DNA from: Alphaproteobacteria bacterium
Lineage (GTDB): Bacteria; Pseudomonadota; Alphaproteobacteria; Sphingomonadales; Sphingomonadaceae
Length of the DNA: 7,713 bases
Assembly: GCA_028869975.1 (NCBI GenBank)
Contig: JAGWQR010000318.1
Location: 1 to 7,713 of the forward strand
Reading direction: 5' to 3'
Both the position numbers and the translations under genes were made by a program. Of this stretch, positions 6,060-7,713 are shown in pieces. The notes under the pieces are model-generated. The model was given only the letters and a program-made list of their open reading frames with translations. It was not told where the DNA came from and ran no database searches. The number at the start of each line of letters is the position of its first letter. Within the stretch, counting starts at the first letter, position 1.

Positions 6060-7082
6060 ATGAAATTCCTGATCGGCTGCTGGACATTTCTCGATGCGGA
6101 CAAGCCGTCGCAGATGCGGGCGCACTGGCTTGACCTGAACGGTGTTGGGGCGCTCTCGGAAATCGCCGACGCCCCAAAGTCAGTCTATTATGGTGCGGTC
6201 GAACCGGGCGGTCAGTCGATGCTGCTGCTCCGTAATGACATGCACCGTTCGGCAATGTCGCGCCAGACGATCCACGCCGATGGCATACTTACCGAAACCG
6301 GCCACTGGCGGTGCGGCGAGAATGGGGTAGACGAGGGCGGCAGCTATATAGCGTTTGACCAGACAGGGGCTTACTTCGCAGTCGCCAATTCCGCTGTGGG
6401 CTGGGTTATTTACCGCAACGGGGCGACACCAGAAGCCATCGCCGATCTGTGCCATGAGGGCAGCGGCCCGCACCCGCGTCAGGCGCATTCGCACCCGCAT
6501 TGCGTTATTTTTTCGCCCGACAATCGCTGGATTTATGCCGCAGACATGGGCGCAGACGCAGTGCTCGCTTTCCCCTTCGATGCCGCAACCGGGCGGGTGG
6601 GCGAAAAGATTATCGCGCACCGCACCACGCCGGGTGCCGGTCCGCGCCATCTGCTCTTCCATCACGGACTCGTCTATCTGCTCAACGAACTGGGCAATGC
6701 GCTTGAGGTGCTCGCGCCGAATGCGGATGGCACGCTGACTGCGCTGCAAAAAGTGGCAACGATGCCCGAGGACTTTACCGCATTCACCCATTGCTCGCAT
6801 CTGGCCGTTGGCACGCAAGAGAATGTCATTCTCGCGGCCAATCGCGGGCATGATTCGATTGCGGGCTTTATTTTGGGCGATGACGGGCGAGTGATTGAGC
6901 GCCTCTGGACGCCGAGCGGCGGCGTGTGGCCGTGGTGCTTTGCCGTTGCCAGTGACGGCAGGCTGATCGTCGCCAATACCCGGTCGGATACGCTCAGCAT
7001 TTTTGCGCCCGATGGACCGGGGCGGTTCAGGCTCATTCAGAACCTCAACGTTGAGAAACCCGCCTTTATCATGGCGGTCTGA
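6060..7082 (+). CDS. Lactonase family protein (PF10282, seven-bladed beta-propeller, 6-phosphogluconolactonase-like)
   Basis: A 340-residue beta-propeller of the YbhE/Pgl-type lactonase family, which hydrolyses sugar lactones such as 6-phosphogluconolactone or gluconolactone-like compounds. Typical propeller repeats appear as GGSYIAFDQTGAYFAVAN (93-110), HSHPHCVIFSPDNRWIYAAD (143-162), GAGPRHLLFHHGLVYLLNEL (192-211), ILAANRGHDSIAGFIL (257-272) and PWCFAVASDGRLIVANTRSD (291-310). Histidines at 143, 145 and 147, R196 and E210 fall in the conserved blade surfaces. There is no signal peptide, so a cytoplasmic place is likely. The start is fixed: the in-frame stop at 6036 lies just upstream and only 6060 offers ATG after it. 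The nearest purine-rich site, GAGGGG (6042-6047), is 12 nt away, longer than ideal. It is divergent from the reductase operon and its stop abuts the next gene's stop. Substrate unknown. Confidence 0.87.
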   Translation: MKFLIGCWTFLDADKPSQMRAHWLDLNGVGALSEIADAPKSVYYGAVEPGGQSMLLLRNDMHRSAMSRQTIHADGILTETGHWRCGENGVDEGGSYIAFDQTGAYFAVANSAVGWVIYRNGATPEAIADLCHEGSGPHPRQAHSHPHCVIFSPDNRWIYAADMGADAVLAFPFDAATGRVGEKIIAHRTTPGAGPRHLLFHHGLVYLLNELGNALEVLAPNADGTLTALQKVATMPEDFTAFTHCSHLAVGTQENVILAANRGHDSIAGFILGDDGRVIERLWTPSGGVWPWCFAVASDGRLIVANTRSDTLSIFAPDGPGRFRLIQNLNVEKPAFIMAV

Positions 7083-7713
7083 TCAGGCCTCCGCACCAAC
7101 CCCGGTCAGCCGCCGCAGCATTTCATGGTGGCGGCGGACCTGATCGACCTCGCTCATCATTTCGGCGCGGGTGCGATCCTGAAAATAGCGCTGCCCCTCA
7201 TATTCGCTGTTGATATATCCCGTATAGTCCCCCGCCCTGAGCGCGCCAATGGCCCCGTCATAGTCTATGGCAGCTTCCCGATATTGCCCCGGATGGCCAG
7301 GCATATCGGACATATAGTTGAACTTGCCATGGCAGGAGACGACATACGGCGTGAGCTGACGCATCATCTCCAACGAGGTATTTGAGAGCATGATCGCCTC
7401 GGACACAACAACATAATCCAGCTCGCTCGGCGCAGGTACGCGCGCATCGGCAAAGGCCTTGAGCGCAGCGAAGGTCTTGGCGATCAGGGGCTCGCACTCG
7501 CCGGTCGCCACATAGTGCTTGAACGCAACGCGCAGATTTCCGGCAGTGTGGTTGATGACATCGCCCATATCGAAGGGGGGTTGGCCCAAGCGGATCAGAT
7601 CGGCGAGCGCGTTTGACGCAGCACTCGCTTCCGGTTTCGCCCCGCGCCGCTCATATTGGGCGAGCAAAACCTCAGACGGACGGAACCCGAAAATGCCAAA
7701 GTCAGGCACCAGC
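7083..7713 (-). CDS. Sugar phosphate isomerase/epimerase-like TIM-barrel protein, C-terminal part (5' end outside window)
   Basis: The minus frame is open to the right edge, giving 209 residues ending at TGA (7085-7083). A GTG at 7709 is probably internal, since the preceding codon (CTG) continues the protein and family members are usually about 280-350 residues. Residues matching metal ligands of the xylose-isomerase-like barrel are D4 in LVPDFGIFG, H128 in VVSCHGKFNYM, and E170 in GYINSEYEGQRY; the first expected glutamate would lie upstream. The INSEYEGQRY ending and the HGKF strand differ clearly from the other TIM barrel at 1230-2282. They bring to mind the alpha-subunit type of C-glycoside deglycosidases, recalled from memory and not verified. 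It is convergent with the lactonase with no gap. Reaction and substrate unknown. Confidence 0.8.
   Translation of the reverse strand, partial: LVPDFGIFGFRPSEVLLAQYERRGAKPEASAASNALADLIRLGQPPFDMGDVINHTAGNLRVAFKHYVATGECEPLIAKTFAALKAFADARVPAPSELDYVVVSEAIMLSNTSLEMMRQLTPYVVSCHGKFNYMSDMPGHPGQYREAAIDYDGAIGALRAGDYTGYINSEYEGQRYFQDRTRAEMMSEVDQVRRHHEMLRRLTGVGAEA

Noticed and set aside
6180..6851. 223-codon minus-strand frame opposite the lactonase
   Set aside because: No recognisable motif, and it lies wholly within the well-supported propeller gene.
7707..7709. GTG at 7709 as the true start of the right-edge TIM-barrel gene
   Set aside because: The frame continues to the window edge (CTG codon next), the residues around it fit the internal strand carrying a metal-binding Asp, and the resulting 208 residues would be too short for the barrel.

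Overview
The window looks like a piece of a chromosome from an alphaproteobacterium, most likely a sphingomonad. It is moderately GC-rich and densely packed with genes. It carries a carbohydrate or glycoside catabolic gene set of a type common in that group: Gfo/Idh/MocA dehydrogenases, IolE/xylose-isomerase-like TIM barrels, an NHS-type MFS transporter and a PF10282 lactonase. The taxonomic call is inference from gene content and composition only. No rRNA, tRNA, mobile element, CRISPR array or integrase was seen.

Layout. The left edge holds the last 65 residues of a Gfo/Idh/MocA oxidoreductase (+). A 167-bp gap follows, then purU (+), encoding 10-formyltetrahydrofolate deformylase. purU converges, with only 9 bp between stop codons, on a four-gene minus-strand run read from right to left: aldo/keto reductase, NHS-type MFS transporter, Gfo/Idh/MocA dehydrogenase, TIM-barrel sugar isomerase/epimerase. 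The joints are 35 bp, a 4-bp ATGA overlap and 10 bp, and each of the three downstream genes has a good Shine-Dalgarno, so this is very probably one operon. To its right is an intergenic region of about 320 bp that is AT-rich on its right side. It contains a 24-codon open frame behind a near-perfect Shine-Dalgarno. Then comes a divergently transcribed PF10282 lactonase (+), whose stop codon abuts the stop codon of a second TIM-barrel protein (-) that runs off the right edge.

How the genes may work together (inference). The transporter imports a sugar, glycoside or nucleoside-like compound. The Gfo/Idh/MocA enzymes oxidise it with NAD(P), plausibly at C3 of a sugar ring. The metal-dependent TIM barrels isomerise, epimerise or eliminate from the keto-sugar. 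The aldo/keto reductase interconverts a carbonyl and an alcohol, and the lactonase opens a sugar lactone. The combination resembles the oxidation-then-elimination routes known for 3-keto-glycosides, including C-glycoside deglycosylation. The substrate cannot be read from the sequence, and no regulator, glycoside hydrolase or outer-membrane receptor lies in the window. purU may simply be a neighbour, or may handle one-carbon units if the substrate is methylated.
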